Shown here one piece after another: positions 15,307-25,439 of a DNA stretch of 64,000 bases (within the stretch, counting starts at the first letter, position 1; the number at the start of each line of letters is the position of its first letter). The notes below the pieces were generated by a model. That model was not told where the DNA came from and made no database searches. It worked only from the letters and a program-made list of their open reading frames with translations. This DNA is from Pseudomonas sp. PDM16 (GTDB taxonomy: Bacteria > Pseudomonadota > Gammaproteobacteria > Pseudomonadales > Pseudomonadaceae), in the NCBI RefSeq assembly GCF_014851865.1, contig NZ_JACVAM010000004.1, forward strand, positions 248,001-312,000. The letters run 5' to 3'. Made by a program: the position numbers and the translations under genes.

Positions 15307-15857
15307 CGGGCGTCGTCTTGGTCGAAATGGCGAAAGAGGGCAACTAGCAGGCCGAGCAGGATAAAGCCGCCGGCGGCCTGCGTCAGTAGCGGCAGGCCGG
15401 TTTGCCAATGCCAGCCGGAGAAGCCGGGGCCCAGCAGCCAATCGGCGTGGGCCAGCAGGCTGCCATGGCCGAAGACCTCGCGCAGGGCGCCGAGCAGCAC
15501 GGCGAACAGGGCAAACCATAGTCCCAGCCGGAGGCCGCGTTTTGCTTCCATCTGCTCATCCAGGGCCAGTGCCAGGCAGGGCAGCAACAACAGCGGCAGG
15601 TAGAGCGCGAGGGCGGCGGCCAGTTCGCTGCTGAGGGTTTGCAGAAGCAGGTCGAGGCTGCCGACTAGCATGGCGCCTGCCAGCAGCGTGGCGAGCAGCC
15701 GGCCGTGAGCGGGTAGGTGCCGGCGCAGCGGCGCCTGCAGCAGACCGCACAGCAATATCAGCAAAAGGCCGCCCAGGCCTATGCCTATGCCCTTGATCAG
15801 CAGGTCGGTGCCGCCCACCAGCGGGGCGAAGGCGAGCAGCTGCAGGTTGCGCTTCAT
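15303..15857 (-). CDS. rnfE: Rnf electron transport complex subunit E
   Basis: A 184-residue polytopic membrane protein (MKRNLQLLAFAPLVGGTDLLIKGIGIGLG) with about six hydrophobic segments and the AKRGLRLGLWFALFAVLLGALREVFGHGSL stretch typical of RnfE/NqrD. It is part of the ion-pumping oxidoreductase core with RnfA. Four-base overlaps with rnfG and nth show tight coupling. Name based on similarity plus operon position. Confidence 0.88.
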   Translation of the reverse strand: MKRNLQLLAFAPLVGGTDLLIKGIGIGLGGLLLILLCGLLQAPLRRHLPAHGRLLATLLAGAMLVGSLDLLLQTLSSELAAALALYLPLLLLPCLALALDEQMEAKRGLRLGLWFALFAVLLGALREVFGHGSLLAHADWLLGPGFSGWHWQTGLPLLTQAAGGFILLGLLVALFRHFDQDDAR

Positions 15858-16453
15858 GGTCGCGCCTCCAGTAGCCGTTGCCGCTCGGCGTCAAAGAAGC
15901 GCAGGGCGCGTTGCAGGGCGTCGGTCACTGCGCGCGAGGTGATGGTGGCGCCGGCGATCTGGTCGACCTGGCCCTGGTCGGCACGCAGCGTCCAGGTCGC
16001 TATGTCGTCGTGCAATGTCTTGCCGGCAAACCTGTGTAGCCAGGCAGCGCGGTTGGGAGCTAGCAGATCGGCCAGGCCGGGTGTCTCCTGCTGCTGCAGG
16101 ACCTTGCTGGCGAGCAGCTGGCCATCCGGGGTTATCGCTACCAGCAGGCGGATCGGCCCCTCGTAGCCTTTGCTGGTCACCGGCAGCAGCACGGCGCTGG
16201 GTTGGCCGTTCAGGCTGGCCAGGTAGCCCTGCTCGGCGCGTGCGTTGCCCAGCAGGCCGTCGGCCGGCAGCGCGATAGGCTGTTGCAGGGGGCGATTGTC
16301 GTAGCTGCCGGCGGACAGCAGGTCGAGCAGGGCGCGCTCGGCGGCGGCTTGGCGCTGCTGCTCGATGCGTGGCGCGGCGAAATGCTGGAGCGTGGCGAGC
16401 AGGGTTGCGCCACACAGGGCAATCGCCAGCAGGAGTGCGGCGCTGCGTTTCAT
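15854..16453 (-). CDS. rnfG: Rnf electron transport complex subunit G
   Basis: A 199-residue protein with one N-terminal membrane anchor (residues 5-22) and a periplasmic FMN-binding domain. The motif AGATITSRAV (family pattern SGATxTS) carries the Thr that receives covalent FMN. LLVAITPDGQLLASKVLQQQETPGL is typical of RnfG/NqrC. It overlaps rnfD and rnfE by 4 bases each. Confidence 0.9.
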   Translation of the reverse strand: MKRSAALLLAIALCGATLLATLQHFAAPRIEQQRQAAAERALLDLLSAGSYDNRPLQQPIALPADGLLGNARAEQGYLASLNGQPSAVLLPVTSKGYEGPIRLLVAITPDGQLLASKVLQQQETPGLADLLAPNRAAWLHRFAGKTLHDDIATWTLRADQGQVDQIAGATITSRAVTDALQRALRFFDAERQRLLEARP

Positions 16454-17454
16454 CGTGCGGCTCCCAGGCGATCCAGGCGGGTGACGCACAGATTCATCAG
16501 CAGCACGGCGAAGGCCAGGCCGTCCGGATAGCCGCCCCAGGTGCGAATAGAGTAGGTCAGCAGGCCGACGCCGATGCCGAAGTACAGGCGCCCGCGCGCA
16601 CTGTCCGGACCGCTGACCGGCTCGGTAACGATGAAGAAGGCGCCGAGCATGGTGGCGCCACTGAACAGGTGCAGCAGCGGCGAGCCGTTGGAGTCCGAAC
16701 CCGAGCCGTTCCAGCACAGCAGGCTGGCGACGAACAGGGCGCCGAGCATGCCGACCGGTGCCTGCCAGCGGATCACCTTCTGCTGCAGCAGGAACAGGCC
16801 GCCGGCGAGGAAGGCCAGATTGACCCATTCCGCGCCACGCCCGCCGACGCCACCGAAAGCAGGGTGACTGGCGAACAGCTCGTCGATGGTCAGGCGGTCG
16901 TTGTGGCGCAGGCTGTCCAGCACCGTGGCCTGGCTCCAGCCATCTGGCAGGCCGGGGCCGAAGCCGAAGATCTGCTGCAGTCCGGCGAGCAGGTCGTGGC
17001 CGCCCCCTGGCGCGGGCCAGTGCACCATCTGCGCCGGGAAGGCGACCAAGGCGAAGACGTAGCCGAGCATGGCCGGGTTGAAGGGGTTGTTGCCGAAGCC
17101 GCCGAACAACGTCTTGCCGAACAGGCTGGCGAAGGCGGCGCTGGCCACGGTCAGCCACCAGGGCGCGTAGCCGGGCAGGGCCAGGGCCAGCAGCAGGGCA
17201 CTGACCAGGCCGCTGCCTTCGGCCAGCAGTGGCAGTTCGAACAGGCTGCGCTCTTTATCGGCGAGCGCCTGGCCGCGCAAATGGCGGCTCAGCAGGTCGC
17301 AGGCGCAGCAGGTGAGGGCGGCCAGTAGCAGCTGGACCAGCAGGCCCCAGCCGTTGAGCCAGAGCAGGGCCAGGACGCCGGGCAGGCAGGCGAGCAGCAC
17401 CCGTTGCATGCTCGGGCGCGGGTCGAAGGCGATTTCAGGGCTGCTGGTAGTCAT
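16450..17454 (-). CDS. rnfD: Rnf electron transport complex subunit D
   Basis: A roughly 334-residue polytopic protein. It shows [19 protein letters not shown], a [13 protein letters not shown] region near the covalent-FMN Thr (S-x-A-T), and [18 protein letters not shown], all diagnostic of RnfD/NqrB. The start at 17454 ([14 protein letters not shown]) overlaps the rnfB end by 20 bases. An upstream in-frame ATG at 17472 is possible. It follows rnfB directly, where rnfC would be expected. Confidence 0.92.
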   Translation of the reverse strand: MTTSSPEIAFDPRPSMQRVLLACLPGVLALLWLNGWGLLVQLLLAALTCCACDLLSRHLRGQALADKERSLFELPLLAEGSGLVSALLLALALPGYAPWWLTVASAAFASLFGKTLFGGFGNNPFNPAMLGYVFALVAFPAQMVHWPAPGGGHDLLAGLQQIFGFGPGLPDGWSQATVLDSLRHNDRLTIDELFASHPAFGGVGGRGAEWVNLAFLAGGLFLLQQKVIRWQAPVGMLGALFVASLLCWNGSGSDSNGSPLLHLFSGATMLGAFFIVTEPVSGPDSARGRLYFGIGVGLLTYSIRTWGGYPDGLAFAVLLMNLCVTRLDRLGAAR

Positions 17455-18583
17455 GCAGCTGTTGCTCGGCATTCGCCAGGCGCTGGCGGGCCTGCTGCAG
17501 GGTATCGGCCGATGTCGCTGCGGGATTGGCCGTCAGGCGTCGCTCCAGGCGCTGCAGCTCGGCGCGGGCATAGGCGTGCTCGGTCTTCAGCTCACGGAGC
17601 TTGAGGTCGACCGGCTGCTTGTCGGTGCGCACCAGGTCGGGCAGCGGCTTGCCGCTGGCTTCTTCGGCGGCGTGCAGGGCCTGAGCGGCGGCCTCCAGGT
17701 TGGCACGCAGCGCTTGCAGCGTGGCGTCGTCCGCGCCCTGGCGTGTGGCCTTGTCCAGCTCGGCGCGGCGCAGGGCGAACTGGATCTTGGCCTGTTTGAG
17801 TGCGGCGATGCCGGCAGTGGGAGCCGCCGGGGCTGGTGGCGTGGCCTGTTCCAGGGCCTGTTGAGCACGTTCGGCGGCCTGGCGCAGTTCGTCCACCTGG
17901 CGCTGCAGTTCGGGGCTGCCGTGCTGGGCCAGTTGCTTCTCGGCCTTGGTCAGCACCACCTTGGCCATGGCTGCCTCGATCTTCAGGCGTTTGTATTGGT
18001 CATCGTTGCTGGCTGCCGTCGGCGCCGGAGTTGCGGCCTGAATTGCCGGCGCGCGGGCGGCACGTTCGGCCTGGCGCTTGGCGTCGGTGCGAGCCAAGCG
18101 CGCCAGATGAGCTTCATGGCGGCTGCGGAATTGGTCGGCGCGCTCACGCTGCTGCAGTGCCTCGGCGCCGGCCAGCGGCAGGATATCGATGCAGTCCACC
18201 GGGCAGGGCGCCACGCACAGCTCGCAGCCGGTGCACTCGGCGGTGATCACCGTGTGCATGAGTTTGGCCGCGCCGACGATGGCGTCCACCGGGCAGGCTT
18301 GTATGCACTTGGTGCAGCCGATGCACTCGGCTTCGCGGATCAGGGCGATCTGCGCCGGTACGGCGGGTAGTTCCAGCGGTAGCTCCGGCACCTTGAGCAG
18401 CTGTGCCAGGGCATGGATGGTGGCGCTGCCGCCCGGCGGGCACTTGTTGATCGCCTCGCCAGCCGCGATGCCCTCGGCGTAGGGCTTGCAGCCCGGATGG
18501 CCGCATTTGCCGCACTGGGTCTGCGGCAGCAGGGCGTCGATGGCCTGAATGCGTCGGGCGTCGCTACGCAGGGCGTTGCTCAT
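17435..18583 (-). CDS. rnfB: Rnf complex ferredoxin subunit B with long helical tail
   Basis: A 382-residue protein. Residues 1-150 carry the Fe-S part: [16 protein letters not shown]...NKCPPGG, then two ferredoxin motifs, [16 protein letters not shown] and [16 protein letters not shown]. The hydrophobic N-terminal anchor usual in RnfB is missing; the protein starts [18 protein letters not shown]. Residues from about 155 to the end are Ala/Gln/Lys/Glu-rich and likely form long helices, reminiscent of the C-terminal tail of RnfC. No rnfC gene is present between rnfB and rnfD. The tail may replace a scaffold role of RnfC. The ATG overlaps rnfA by 4 bases. Confidence 0.88.
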   Translation of the reverse strand: MSNALRSDARRIQAIDALLPQTQCGKCGHPGCKPYAEGIAAGEAINKCPPGGSATIHALAQLLKVPELPLELPAVPAQIALIREAECIGCTKCIQACPVDAIVGAAKLMHTVITAECTGCELCVAPCPVDCIDILPLAGAEALQQRERADQFRSRHEAHLARLARTDAKRQAERAARAPAIQAATPAPTAASNDDQYKRLKIEAAMAKVVLTKAEKQLAQHGSPELQRQVDELRQAAERAQQALEQATPPAPAAPTAGIAALKQAKIQFALRRAELDKATRQGADDATLQALRANLEAAAQALHAAEEASGKPLPDLVRTDKQPVDLKLRELKTEHAYARAELQRLERRLTANPAATSADTLQQARQRLANAEQQLHDYQQP

Positions 18584-19128
18584 GCCGCCCCCATGCCGTT
18601 GAAGCCAAGGAAGGCCAGGCTCATCAGGCCGGCGGTGATCAGCAGGATCGGCGTGCCGCGCAAGGCGATTGGCACATCGCACTGTTCGATGCGCTCGATC
18701 AGGTCGCTCATCAGCTGCAACACCAGCCAGAAGCCCAGACCGCCACCGATGCCCAGGGCCAGCGCTGCGGTGAAACCGTCCAGCGAACGAGCCAGAAGCA
18801 TGGCACCCAGACCGTTGCCAATCAGCAGCGGCCACAGGCCGGATTGGTCGAGGGCAGGACGCAGGCGCTGCAACAGGGCCAGGCTGAGCCAGCTCAGCGC
18901 TGCCAGCAGCGGTATGCCGATCAGCAGGTAGAGATAAACCAGGTCGACAGCCAACAGAGCCTGTTGCAGCAGCCAGGCAGTGGGCGCGGTGAGCAGAATC
19001 AGCAGTGCACCGGCCGGGCCCAGCGCCTGCGCGCGGGCATGGCGCAGGGCATCGGCGGCGAGCGGCAGCCCGAGGATCAGGTTGCTGACCAGCGCGGCGC
19101 CGATCAGGGCGAAGAGGAAGTCGCTCAT
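18580..19128 (-). CDS. rnfA: Rnf electron transport complex subunit A
   Basis: A 182-residue integral membrane protein with about six transmembrane segments and the [28 protein letters not shown] region typical of RnfA/NqrE, ending [24 protein letters not shown]. It is the first gene of the rnf cluster and starts 58 bases after metG on the same strand, so it may share the metG transcript. Confidence 0.92.
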   Translation of the reverse strand: MSDFLFALIGAALVSNLILGLPLAADALRHARAQALGPAGALLILLTAPTAWLLQQALLAVDLVYLYLLIGIPLLAALSWLSLALLQRLRPALDQSGLWPLLIGNGLGAMLLARSLDGFTAALALGIGGGLGFWLVLQLMSDLIERIEQCDVPIALRGTPILLITAGLMSLAFLGFNGMGAA

Positions 19129-19186
19129 GCACTTAGGCTCCAGGCGCGCGGCGGGTGCTACGCGCCTGTTACAAGGCTAGCCCAGC

Positions 19187-21223
19187 TTACTTGACGCGCT
19201 GGCCGGGCTTGGCGCCGCTGTCCGGGCTGAGCAGGTAGATTTCCTCGCCGCCCGGGCCGGCGGCCAGGACCATGCCTTCGGACACGCCGAACTTCATCTT
19301 GCGCGGGGCCAGGTTGGCCACGTACAGGGTTAGGCGGCCTTCCAGCTTGCTCGGGTCCGGGTAGGCGGACTTGATGCCGGAGAACACGTTGCGCTTCTCG
19401 TCGCCGATATCCAGCGACAGGCGCAGCAGCTTGTCGGCACCCTCGACGAACTCGCACTTCTCGATCAGAGCGATGCGCAGATCCACGGCGGCGAAGGCGT
19501 CGAAGTTGATCTCGGCGGCCAGCGGGTCCTTGGTCAGCTCGCCATTGCCAGCTGGCTTGGTGGCTTCGGCGGCGAGGTCTTCCTTGGAGGCTTCGGTCAT
19601 GGCTTCGATCTTCGCGGGTTCGATACGGGTCAGCAGCGGGTTGAACGGGTTCAGCTGGTGGTTGGCCAGCGGGGTGGCCAGATCATTCCAGGTCAGCGGG
19701 GCGACGTTGAGGAAGGCCTCGGCGTCGGCAGCCAGCTTCGGCAGTACCGGCTTGAGCAGGATCACCAACTGGCGGAACAGGTTGATGCCCAGGGCGCAGA
19801 TGTCCTGCACCTCGGCCTGCTTGCCCTCGACCTTGTTCAGCGCCCAGGGTGCCTTGTCGGCGATCCAGGCGTTGGCGCGGTCGGCCAGGGCCATGATCTC
19901 GCGCATGGCGCGGGAGAAGTCGCGGGCTTCGTAGGCGTCGGCGATGCTCGGTGCGGCGGCCTGGAAGGCGGCCCACAGTTCCGGCTCGGGGTTGGCGTCG
20001 ACCAGCACGCCGTTATTGCCCTTGTGGATGAAGCCGGCGCAGCGGCTGGCGATGTTGACTACCTTGCCGACCAGGTCGGAGTTGACCTTCTGCACGAAGT
20101 CTTCGAGGTTCAGGTCGAGGTCGTCCACGCCGCGGCCCAACTTGGAGGCGTAGTAGTAGCGCAGGTATTCCGGGTTGAGGTGGTCCAGGTAGGTGCGCGC
20201 CTTGACGAAGGTGCCGCGCGACTTGGACATCTTCTGGCCGTTGACGGTCAGGTAGCCGTGCACGTTGACCCCGGTCGGCTTGCGGTAGCCGGCACCTTCG
20301 AGCATGGCCGGCCAGAACAGGGCGTGGAAGTTGACGATGTCCTTGCCGATGAAGTGGTACAGCTCGGCGGTCGAATCCTTGTTCCAGAACGCGTCGAAGT
20401 CCAGCTCCGGGCGCTTGGCACAGAGGTTCTTGAAGCTGGCCATATAGCCGATCGGTGCGTCCAGCCAGACGTAGAAGTACTTGCCCGGCTCGTCGGGAAT
20501 CTCGAAGCCGAAGTAGGGCGCATCGCGGGAGATGTCCCACTCCTGCAGGCCGCCATCCAGCCATTCGGCGATCTTGTTGGCCACGGCGTCCTGCAGGGTG
20601 CCGGAGCGGGTCCAGGTCTTCAGCATGGCCTCGAAGTCGGGCAGCTTGAAGAAGAAGTGCTTGGAGTCCTTGAGCACCGGCACGGCGCCGGAGATGGCCG
20701 AGCGCGGGTTCTTCAGCTCGGTCGGCTCGTAGGTGGCGCCGCATTTCTCGCAGTTGTCGCCGTACTGGTCCTCGGCCGCGCATTTCGGGCAGGTGCCCTT
20801 GATGAAGCGGTCGGCGAGGAACATGCCCTTCTCGGGGTCGAAATACTGGGTCACCGAGCGTGTGGCGATATGGCCGGCGTCGCGCAGCTTGAGGTAGATG
20901 GCAGCGGACAGCTCGCGATTTTCTTCGCCGTGGGTCGAGTGGTAGTTGTCGAAGTCCACGCCGAAGTCGGCGAAGTCGGCCATGTGCTCGGCCTGGACGT
21001 TGGCAATCAGCTGTTCCGGCGTGATGCCTTCTTTCTCGGCGCGCAGCATGATGGCCGAGCCGTGGGCGTCGTCGGCGCAGACATAGATGGCCTGGTTGCC
21101 ACGCAGTTTCTGGAAGCGCACCCACATGTCGGTCTGGATGTACTCGAGCATGTGGCCGAGGTGGATCGAGCCGTTGGCGTAGGGCAGGGCGCTGGTAACG
21201 AGAATCTTGCGGGCTTCGGACAT
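19187..21223 (-). CDS. metG: Methionine--tRNA ligase
   Basis: A 678-residue class I synthetase charging tRNA-Met. It shows the HIGH-type motif HLGH (near residue 22), a zinc knuckle [17 protein letters not shown], and KMSKSRGTF. The C-terminal tRNA-binding (EMAP/Trbp111-like) domain runs from about residue 575 ([29 protein letters not shown]). Length matches E. coli MetG (677). It faces apbC across about 200 bases. Confidence 0.98.
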   Translation of the reverse strand: MSEARKILVTSALPYANGSIHLGHMLEYIQTDMWVRFQKLRGNQAIYVCADDAHGSAIMLRAEKEGITPEQLIANVQAEHMADFADFGVDFDNYHSTHGEENRELSAAIYLKLRDAGHIATRSVTQYFDPEKGMFLADRFIKGTCPKCAAEDQYGDNCEKCGATYEPTELKNPRSAISGAVPVLKDSKHFFFKLPDFEAMLKTWTRSGTLQDAVANKIAEWLDGGLQEWDISRDAPYFGFEIPDEPGKYFYVWLDAPIGYMASFKNLCAKRPELDFDAFWNKDSTAELYHFIGKDIVNFHALFWPAMLEGAGYRKPTGVNVHGYLTVNGQKMSKSRGTFVKARTYLDHLNPEYLRYYYASKLGRGVDDLDLNLEDFVQKVNSDLVGKVVNIASRCAGFIHKGNNGVLVDANPEPELWAAFQAAAPSIADAYEARDFSRAMREIMALADRANAWIADKAPWALNKVEGKQAEVQDICALGINLFRQLVILLKPVLPKLAADAEAFLNVAPLTWNDLATPLANHQLNPFNPLLTRIEPAKIEAMTEASKEDLAAEATKPAGNGELTKDPLAAEINFDAFAAVDLRIALIEKCEFVEGADKLLRLSLDIGDEKRNVFSGIKSAYPDPSKLEGRLTLYVANLAPRKMKFGVSEGMVLAAGPGGEEIYLLSPDSGAKPGQRVK

Positions 21224-21424
21224 GGTGATCGGGCCGTGACGGTATTACGAAGGAAGTCGGCCACTATAAAGGTGCGGACGTTTTTTTTCATCCGCGGGCC
21301 TGTGTCGCGGGGAATACGCCGTGCTTTGCGATGCTAATAGCCACTGCGGCGAAATGGGCCTACGGCGGCTTTCCTGCCTACGGTAAGATGCCCGTCTGTT
21401 TTGCTCAGTCTTTCGGAGTTGCTC

Positions 21425-22519
21425 ATGAGCGCCGTCACCCGTGAAGCGGTAGAAGCCCGCCTGCGTCAGTTCACCGACCCCCATCTGAATCAGGACCCGG
21501 TCAGCGCCGGTTGTCTGCGCGAAGTCGATATCCAGGACGGCAAGGTCACCGTACGCCTGGAGCTGGGCTACGCCGCCGGGCTGTTCAAGAACGGCTGGGC
21601 GCAGATGCTGCAGATGGCCCTGGAAGGCCTGGACGGCGTGGAGTCGGCGCGGGTACAGGTCGATGTAGCCATCGCCGCGCACAAGGCTCAGGAGCAGGTG
21701 CCGACATTAGCCGGGGTGAAGAATATCATCGCCGTGGCCTCCGGCAAGGGCGGGGTGGGCAAGTCCACCACCGCCGCCAACCTGGCCCTGGCCCTGGCTC
21801 GCGAAGGCGCCCGCGTCGGCATTCTCGACGCGGATATCTACGGCCCCAGCCAGGGCATCATGTTCGGTATCCCGGAGGGCACCCGGCCCAAGGTGCGCGA
21901 CCAGAAGTTCTTCGTGCCGCTGGAAGCGCATGGCGTGCAGGTGATGTCCATGGCCTTCCTGACCGATGACAACACTCCGGTGGTGTGGCGCGGCCCGATG
22001 GTTTCCGGTGCATTGCTGCAGCTGGTGACCCAGACCGCCTGGGACGATCTGGACTACCTGATCGTCGACATGCCGCCGGGCACCGGTGATATCCAGCTGA
22101 CCCTGGCGCAGAAAGTGCCGGTGGCCGGTGCGGTGGTGGTTACCACCCCGCAGGACCTGGCTCTGTTGGACGCCAAGAAGGGCGTGGAGATGTTCCGCAA
22201 GGTCAACATCCCGGTACTGGGCGTGGTGGAGAACATGGCCGTGCACATCTGCAGCAACTGCGGCCATGCCGAGCACCTGTTCGGTGAAGGCGGCGGTGAG
22301 AAGCTGGCGGCTCAGTATGGCGTCGACTTGCTGGCCTCGTTGCCGTTGTCCATGGCCATCCGCATGCAGGCCGACGGCGGCAAACCGACCGTGGTGGCCG
22401 ACATCGAGAGCCAGATCGCCATGATCTACCAGGAGATGGCCCGCAGCGTCGGGGCTCGCATCGCCCAAGGTGGTCTGGGTAGTGGTGCCATGCCGACCAT
22501 CGAGATCAGCGACGACTGA
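21425..22519 (+). CDS. apbC: Fe-S cluster carrier ATPase ApbC/Mrp
   Basis: A 364-residue P-loop NTPase that carries [4Fe-4S] clusters to target enzymes. An N-terminal DUF59/MIP18-like domain (residues 1-85) precedes the deviant Walker A VASGKGGVGKSTTAANLALAL. DADIYGPSQGIMFG, DMPPGTGDIQLTLAQ and the cluster motif CSNCGHAEH (CxxC) follow. Divergent metG and downstream dcd match the gene order I recall for other Pseudomonas. ATG 21425 lies 8 bases after CGGAGT. Confidence 0.95.
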   Translation: MSAVTREAVEARLRQFTDPHLNQDPVSAGCLREVDIQDGKVTVRLELGYAAGLFKNGWAQMLQMALEGLDGVESARVQVDVAIAAHKAQEQVPTLAGVKNIIAVASGKGGVGKSTTAANLALALAREGARVGILDADIYGPSQGIMFGIPEGTRPKVRDQKFFVPLEAHGVQVMSMAFLTDDNTPVVWRGPMVSGALLQLVTQTAWDDLDYLIVDMPPGTGDIQLTLAQKVPVAGAVVVTTPQDLALLDAKKGVEMFRKVNIPVLGVVENMAVHICSNCGHAEHLFGEGGGEKLAAQYGVDLLASLPLSMAIRMQADGGKPTVVADIESQIAMIYQEMARSVGARIAQGGLGSGAMPTIEISDD

Positions 22520-22523
22520 CGCC

Positions 22524-23018
22524 TCAGGGTGTCAGCAGCGATCCGCCATCTGTGGGGAACTGCCGCGAGCGCAGTTCCTCGATGCTCAGCTCGCGGCCGA
22601 TCCACAGCTGAACCTGCTTGGCACCTGCGCTGCGGCACAATTCGTACAGGCCGCGTATCTCCACTTGCGTCAGGCCGCCTTCCAGGTGCTCCAGCGGATG
22701 CAGGACCACCGTGGGTGCCAGCTTCAGCAGGGATTTGGCGGGTAGCTGGAGAAAAAGCAGCTTCAGGGTCTTCTCGGCGATGGTGAAGTCGGCCAGCAGT
22801 GAGCGTGGGTGGTCGAAACCATTGAGCACTTCTACCTGCGTTTGCCCCTTCAGTTTCATCGCGGCGTGGCCTGCGGCGATGGCTTCGCGTTTGCCCTTGA
22901 TGGTTTGCAGTGCTAGCACCGGAGGTTCGTCGAAGACCGTGCCGGACGGCAGATGAAGGCCGCTGATGCTCTGTGATCTGAGCTTCAGGTAGAGCAGTGG
23001 AGTCAGGTTCTTGAACAT
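22524..23018 (-). CDS. Small MreB-like (actin-fold N-terminal half) protein
   Basis: A 164-residue protein converging on apbC with a 4-base gap. Segments SGTVFDEPPVLALQTIKGKREAIAAGHAA, HPRSLLADFTIAEKTLKLLF and VLHPLEHLEGGLTQVEIRGLYELCRSAGAKQV follow, in order, motifs of the first half of MreB (GVVLNEPSVVA; IADFxVTExML; CVPxGxTxVExRAVxxAxxxAGA). The phosphate loops of a full actin fold and the second half are missing. It could be a degenerate actin-like protein or a regulator of MreB. The assignment rests on pattern similarity only. Confidence 0.6.
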   Translation of the reverse strand: MFKNLTPLLYLKLRSQSISGLHLPSGTVFDEPPVLALQTIKGKREAIAAGHAAMKLKGQTQVEVLNGFDHPRSLLADFTIAEKTLKLLFLQLPAKSLLKLAPTVVLHPLEHLEGGLTQVEIRGLYELCRSAGAKQVQLWIGRELSIEELRSRQFPTDGGSLLTP

Positions 23019-23163
23019 GAAGGCATCCGTTCCTGATTGAAAGGCTGCGCAGCCTAACGGGGCACAGCTTGGCCGTCGACCGGTGGTGCGACACTTTGCG
23101 CGATAGTGTGCCTCCGGTAAGATGCGCGATCATTTTTCAGCCAATAGCTTCAGGACTCCCGCC

Positions 23164-23730
23164 ATGAGCATCAAATCGGACAAGTGGATTCGCCGCATGG
23201 CCCAGGATCACGGGATGATCGAGCCCTTCGTCGAGCGCCAGGTGCGCACCGAAGGCAGCGAGCGCCTGATTTCCTACGGCGTTTCCAGCTACGGCTACGA
23301 CGTACGCTGCGCCGATGAATTCAAGGTGTTCACCAATATCCACTCGGCTACTGTCGATCCGAAGAACTTCGACGAAAAGAGCTTCGTCGATGTGAAGGGG
23401 CCGGTGTGTATCATTCCGCCAAACTCCTTCGCCCTGGCCCGCACCGTCGAGTACTTCCGCATCCCGCGTGACGTGCTGACCATCTGCCTGGGCAAGAGCA
23501 CCTACGCGCGTTGCGGCATCATCGTCAACGTCACGCCGCTGGAGCCCGAGTGGGAAGGTCACGTAACCCTGGAGTTCTCCAACACCACCACGTTGCCGGC
23601 GAAGATCTACGCCAACGAGGGCGTGGCGCAGATGCTGTTCCTGCAGTCCGACGAGGCTTGCGAAGTGTCCTACGCCGACCGTGGTGGCAAGTACCAAGGC
23701 CAGACCGGCGTGACCCTGCCGAAGACCTGA
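23164..23730 (+). CDS. dcd: dCTP deaminase
   Basis: A 188-residue enzyme that deaminates dCTP to dUTP on the way to dTMP. It begins [22 protein letters not shown] and carries the signature [31 protein letters not shown] with the catalytic Glu. ATG 23164 was preferred to 23122 because the family starts MSIKSDKW. A strong terminator follows. Confidence 0.97.
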   Translation: MSIKSDKWIRRMAQDHGMIEPFVERQVRTEGSERLISYGVSSYGYDVRCADEFKVFTNIHSATVDPKNFDEKSFVDVKGPVCIIPPNSFALARTVEYFRIPRDVLTICLGKSTYARCGIIVNVTPLEPEWEGHVTLEFSNTTTLPAKIYANEGVAQMLFLQSDEACEVSYADRGGKYQGQTGVTLPKT

Positions 23731-23748
23731 TCGGCGCTAGAGTGAAAG

Positions 23749-23771
23749 GCCGGGCTATGCCCGGCTTTTTT
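23749..23771 (+). terminator. Rho-independent terminator after dcd
   Basis: GCCGGGC (23749-23755), TAT loop, GCCCGGC (23759-23765), then six T. A textbook intrinsic terminator 19 bases after the dcd stop. Confidence 0.92.
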
Positions 23772-23807
23772 GTACCCGCTAACAAGGGCAAGTTCAGGGA
23801 GAGGGCG

Positions 23808-24347
23808 ATGAAGATGCTGAAGTGGATGGTTATTTTGCTACTGGCCAGCTCCGGCGTAGTTCGTGCCGAGTTGACCTTGCAGACGGGAGGGGAGGTTTTC
23901 GGTCTGGCGCCGGATGCTGCCAGGGCCTCCTTCGTCGAGCGGCTTGGTCCGCCGACCGTCGAACTGCCGTTGCAGCAGGGGCGCCACGGTCTGCTGTATG
24001 GCAATGCACTGCTGCTGGTGTTCGAAGGCGAGCGCCTGCGCGAGGTGCGTTGCTGGGCGGTGGCGCAGTTCACCGACGAGTTGTTCGTCGGTTGGCTACA
24101 GGATGTGCAGCGTGAGGGGCAGCCCGAGGGCTTCGTGGTCGACGAGCAGCTGCGCCTGGGTATGCCCCGTGATCAGGTGGGTAGCTTCCTGGTCGGGCTG
24201 GAGGGGGCGGGCGACGAGCGCTCCGATGTAGTAACCAAGAACGGTCGGCAGATCTGGCTGGGCTATGGTCCGGCGCCGGACTATCACCTGGGTGATGACC
24301 CCGAACAGCCGGTGCTGGTGTCTATCAGCGTGTTGTACGAACCCTAA
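23808..24347 (+). CDS. Hypothetical exported protein
   Basis: A 179-residue protein with a clear signal peptide (MKMLKWMVILLLASSGVVRA, cleavage after VRA). The mature part contains FGLAPDAARASFVERLGPPTVELPL and LLYGNALLLVFEGERLREVRCW, a pattern of a small beta-rich periplasmic protein. I do not recognise a named family. GGGAGAGGG precedes two close ATGs (23808 and 23814). It stands alone after the dcd terminator. Confidence 0.7.
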   Translation: MKMLKWMVILLLASSGVVRAELTLQTGGEVFGLAPDAARASFVERLGPPTVELPLQQGRHGLLYGNALLLVFEGERLREVRCWAVAQFTDELFVGWLQDVQREGQPEGFVVDEQLRLGMPRDQVGSFLVGLEGAGDERSDVVTKNGRQIWLGYGPAPDYHLGDDPEQPVLVSISVLYEP

Positions 24348-24410
24348 ATGCTGTGAATTCTTCCGCCGGGGCGGACTCTACCCTTCAGAGTTTGCCGTGG
24401 AGGGCATCCC

Positions 24411-24593
24411 ATGTACGCAGCATCGACCCGCTTCTTTCCACCCGGCCCGCGTGGCTGGCAACTGAGCGGCGCCATTCCCGGCCAGCCCGACCCGGATACG
24501 CCGGATTTGCCGCAGGAGCCGGACTTGCCGCCTCCGCCTGGCGTGCCGACCGTTCCGGACCAGCCGCCACCCACGCCAATCGCCCTGCACTGA
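24411..24593 (+). CDS. Proline-rich small protein, hypothetical
   Basis: A 60-residue frame. It has a short non-repetitive N-terminus, and its second half is an Asp/Pro/Gln-rich tail (PDPDTPDLPQEPDLPPPPG). GGAGGGC lies just upstream as a possible ribosome site. It converges on nadE with an 8-base gap. The low-complexity tail means translation cannot be proven from composition alone. No signal peptide. Confidence 0.45.
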   Translation: MYAASTRFFPPGPRGWQLSGAIPGQPDPDTPDLPQEPDLPPPPGVPTVPDQPPPTPIALH

Positions 24594-24601
24594 AACCCTG
24601 C

Positions 24602-25429
24602 TCAAGGCACCAGCGGCAGTTCGCGCTTGTGGCGGGTGTTGTCGTAGGTGCGCACGATGGTGGCGTAGGCCGCGTCGCTGACCGTCTCGCCATGCAGGAA
24701 GGCGTCGATCTCGGCGTAGGTCACGCCGTGGGCCTCTTCGTCCGGCTTGCCCGGGCGTAGCTCTTCCAAGTCGGCGGTCGGTGTCTTCTGCACCAGGTGC
24801 TGCGGCGCGCCCAGGTATTTGGCTATGCCGCGCACCTGGTTTTTCACCAGGCCGGACAGCGGGGCCAGGTCGCAGGCGCCGTCGCCGAACTTGGTGAAGA
24901 AGCCCATCACCGCTTCGGCGGCGTGGTCGGTGCCGATCACCAGGCCATTGTTGGCGTTGGCGATGGCGAACTGGGCGACCATGCGGATGCGCGCCTTGAT
25001 GTTGCCGTTGACGAAGTCGCGGCGGGCATCGGGCAGCTTCTGCAGGTGGGCGACCTGCTCGCCGAGGCCGCGCACGCTGCCGGCGATATTGACCGTGTCG
25101 TTCTCGTCGGCACGGATGAAAGTCAGCGAATCCTGGGCATCGTGCTCGTCGTGCTGGGTATCGTGGGGCAGGCGCACGGCGATAAAGCGATACCCCGAAT
25201 CTCCAGTCTCGGCGCGCAGCTCCTCGACCGACAGCTGGGCCAGGCGCCCGGCTGTCAGCGAGTCGACGCCGCCGCTGATGCCCAGTACCAGCACCTTGAG
25301 GCCGGAGTTCTGCAGGCAGTTCTTGATGAAGGCCTTGCGCTTGTCGATCTGCGCCAGCAGGGCGGCTTCGTCGGCAAAGGGCGGCACTACGTCGAGGGCG
25401 GCGGCGATTTCGGCTTGGCGGTTGCTCAT
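24602..25429 (-). CDS. nadE: Ammonia-dependent NAD+ synthetase
   Basis: A 275-residue N-type ATP pyrophosphatase that amidates nicotinate adenine dinucleotide to NAD. The PP-loop SGGVDS sits near residue 53, and [26 protein letters not shown] is diagnostic. No glutaminase domain is present, so ammonia is the N donor. It is third in the pncA-pncB-nadE salvage operon, 10 bases after pncB. Confidence 0.96.
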   Translation of the reverse strand: MSNRQAEIAAALDVVPPFADEAALLAQIDKRKAFIKNCLQNSGLKVLVLGISGGVDSLTAGRLAQLSVEELRAETGDSGYRFIAVRLPHDTQHDEHDAQDSLTFIRADENDTVNIAGSVRGLGEQVAHLQKLPDARRDFVNGNIKARIRMVAQFAIANANNGLVIGTDHAAEAVMGFFTKFGDGACDLAPLSGLVKNQVRGIAKYLGAPQHLVQKTPTADLEELRPGKPDEEAHGVTYAEIDAFLHGETVSDAAYATIVRTYDNTRHKRELPLVP

Positions 25430-25439
25430 GACTGGGTCC

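Noticed and set aside
21274..21295. GCGGA...T8...TCCGC upstream of metG as a terminator.
   Set aside because: The T run is in the loop rather than after the stem, so it does not form an intrinsic terminator.
19658..21337. A 559-codon frame antisense to metG.
   Set aside because: Low-complexity Val/Gly/Leu product caused by codon bias of metG.
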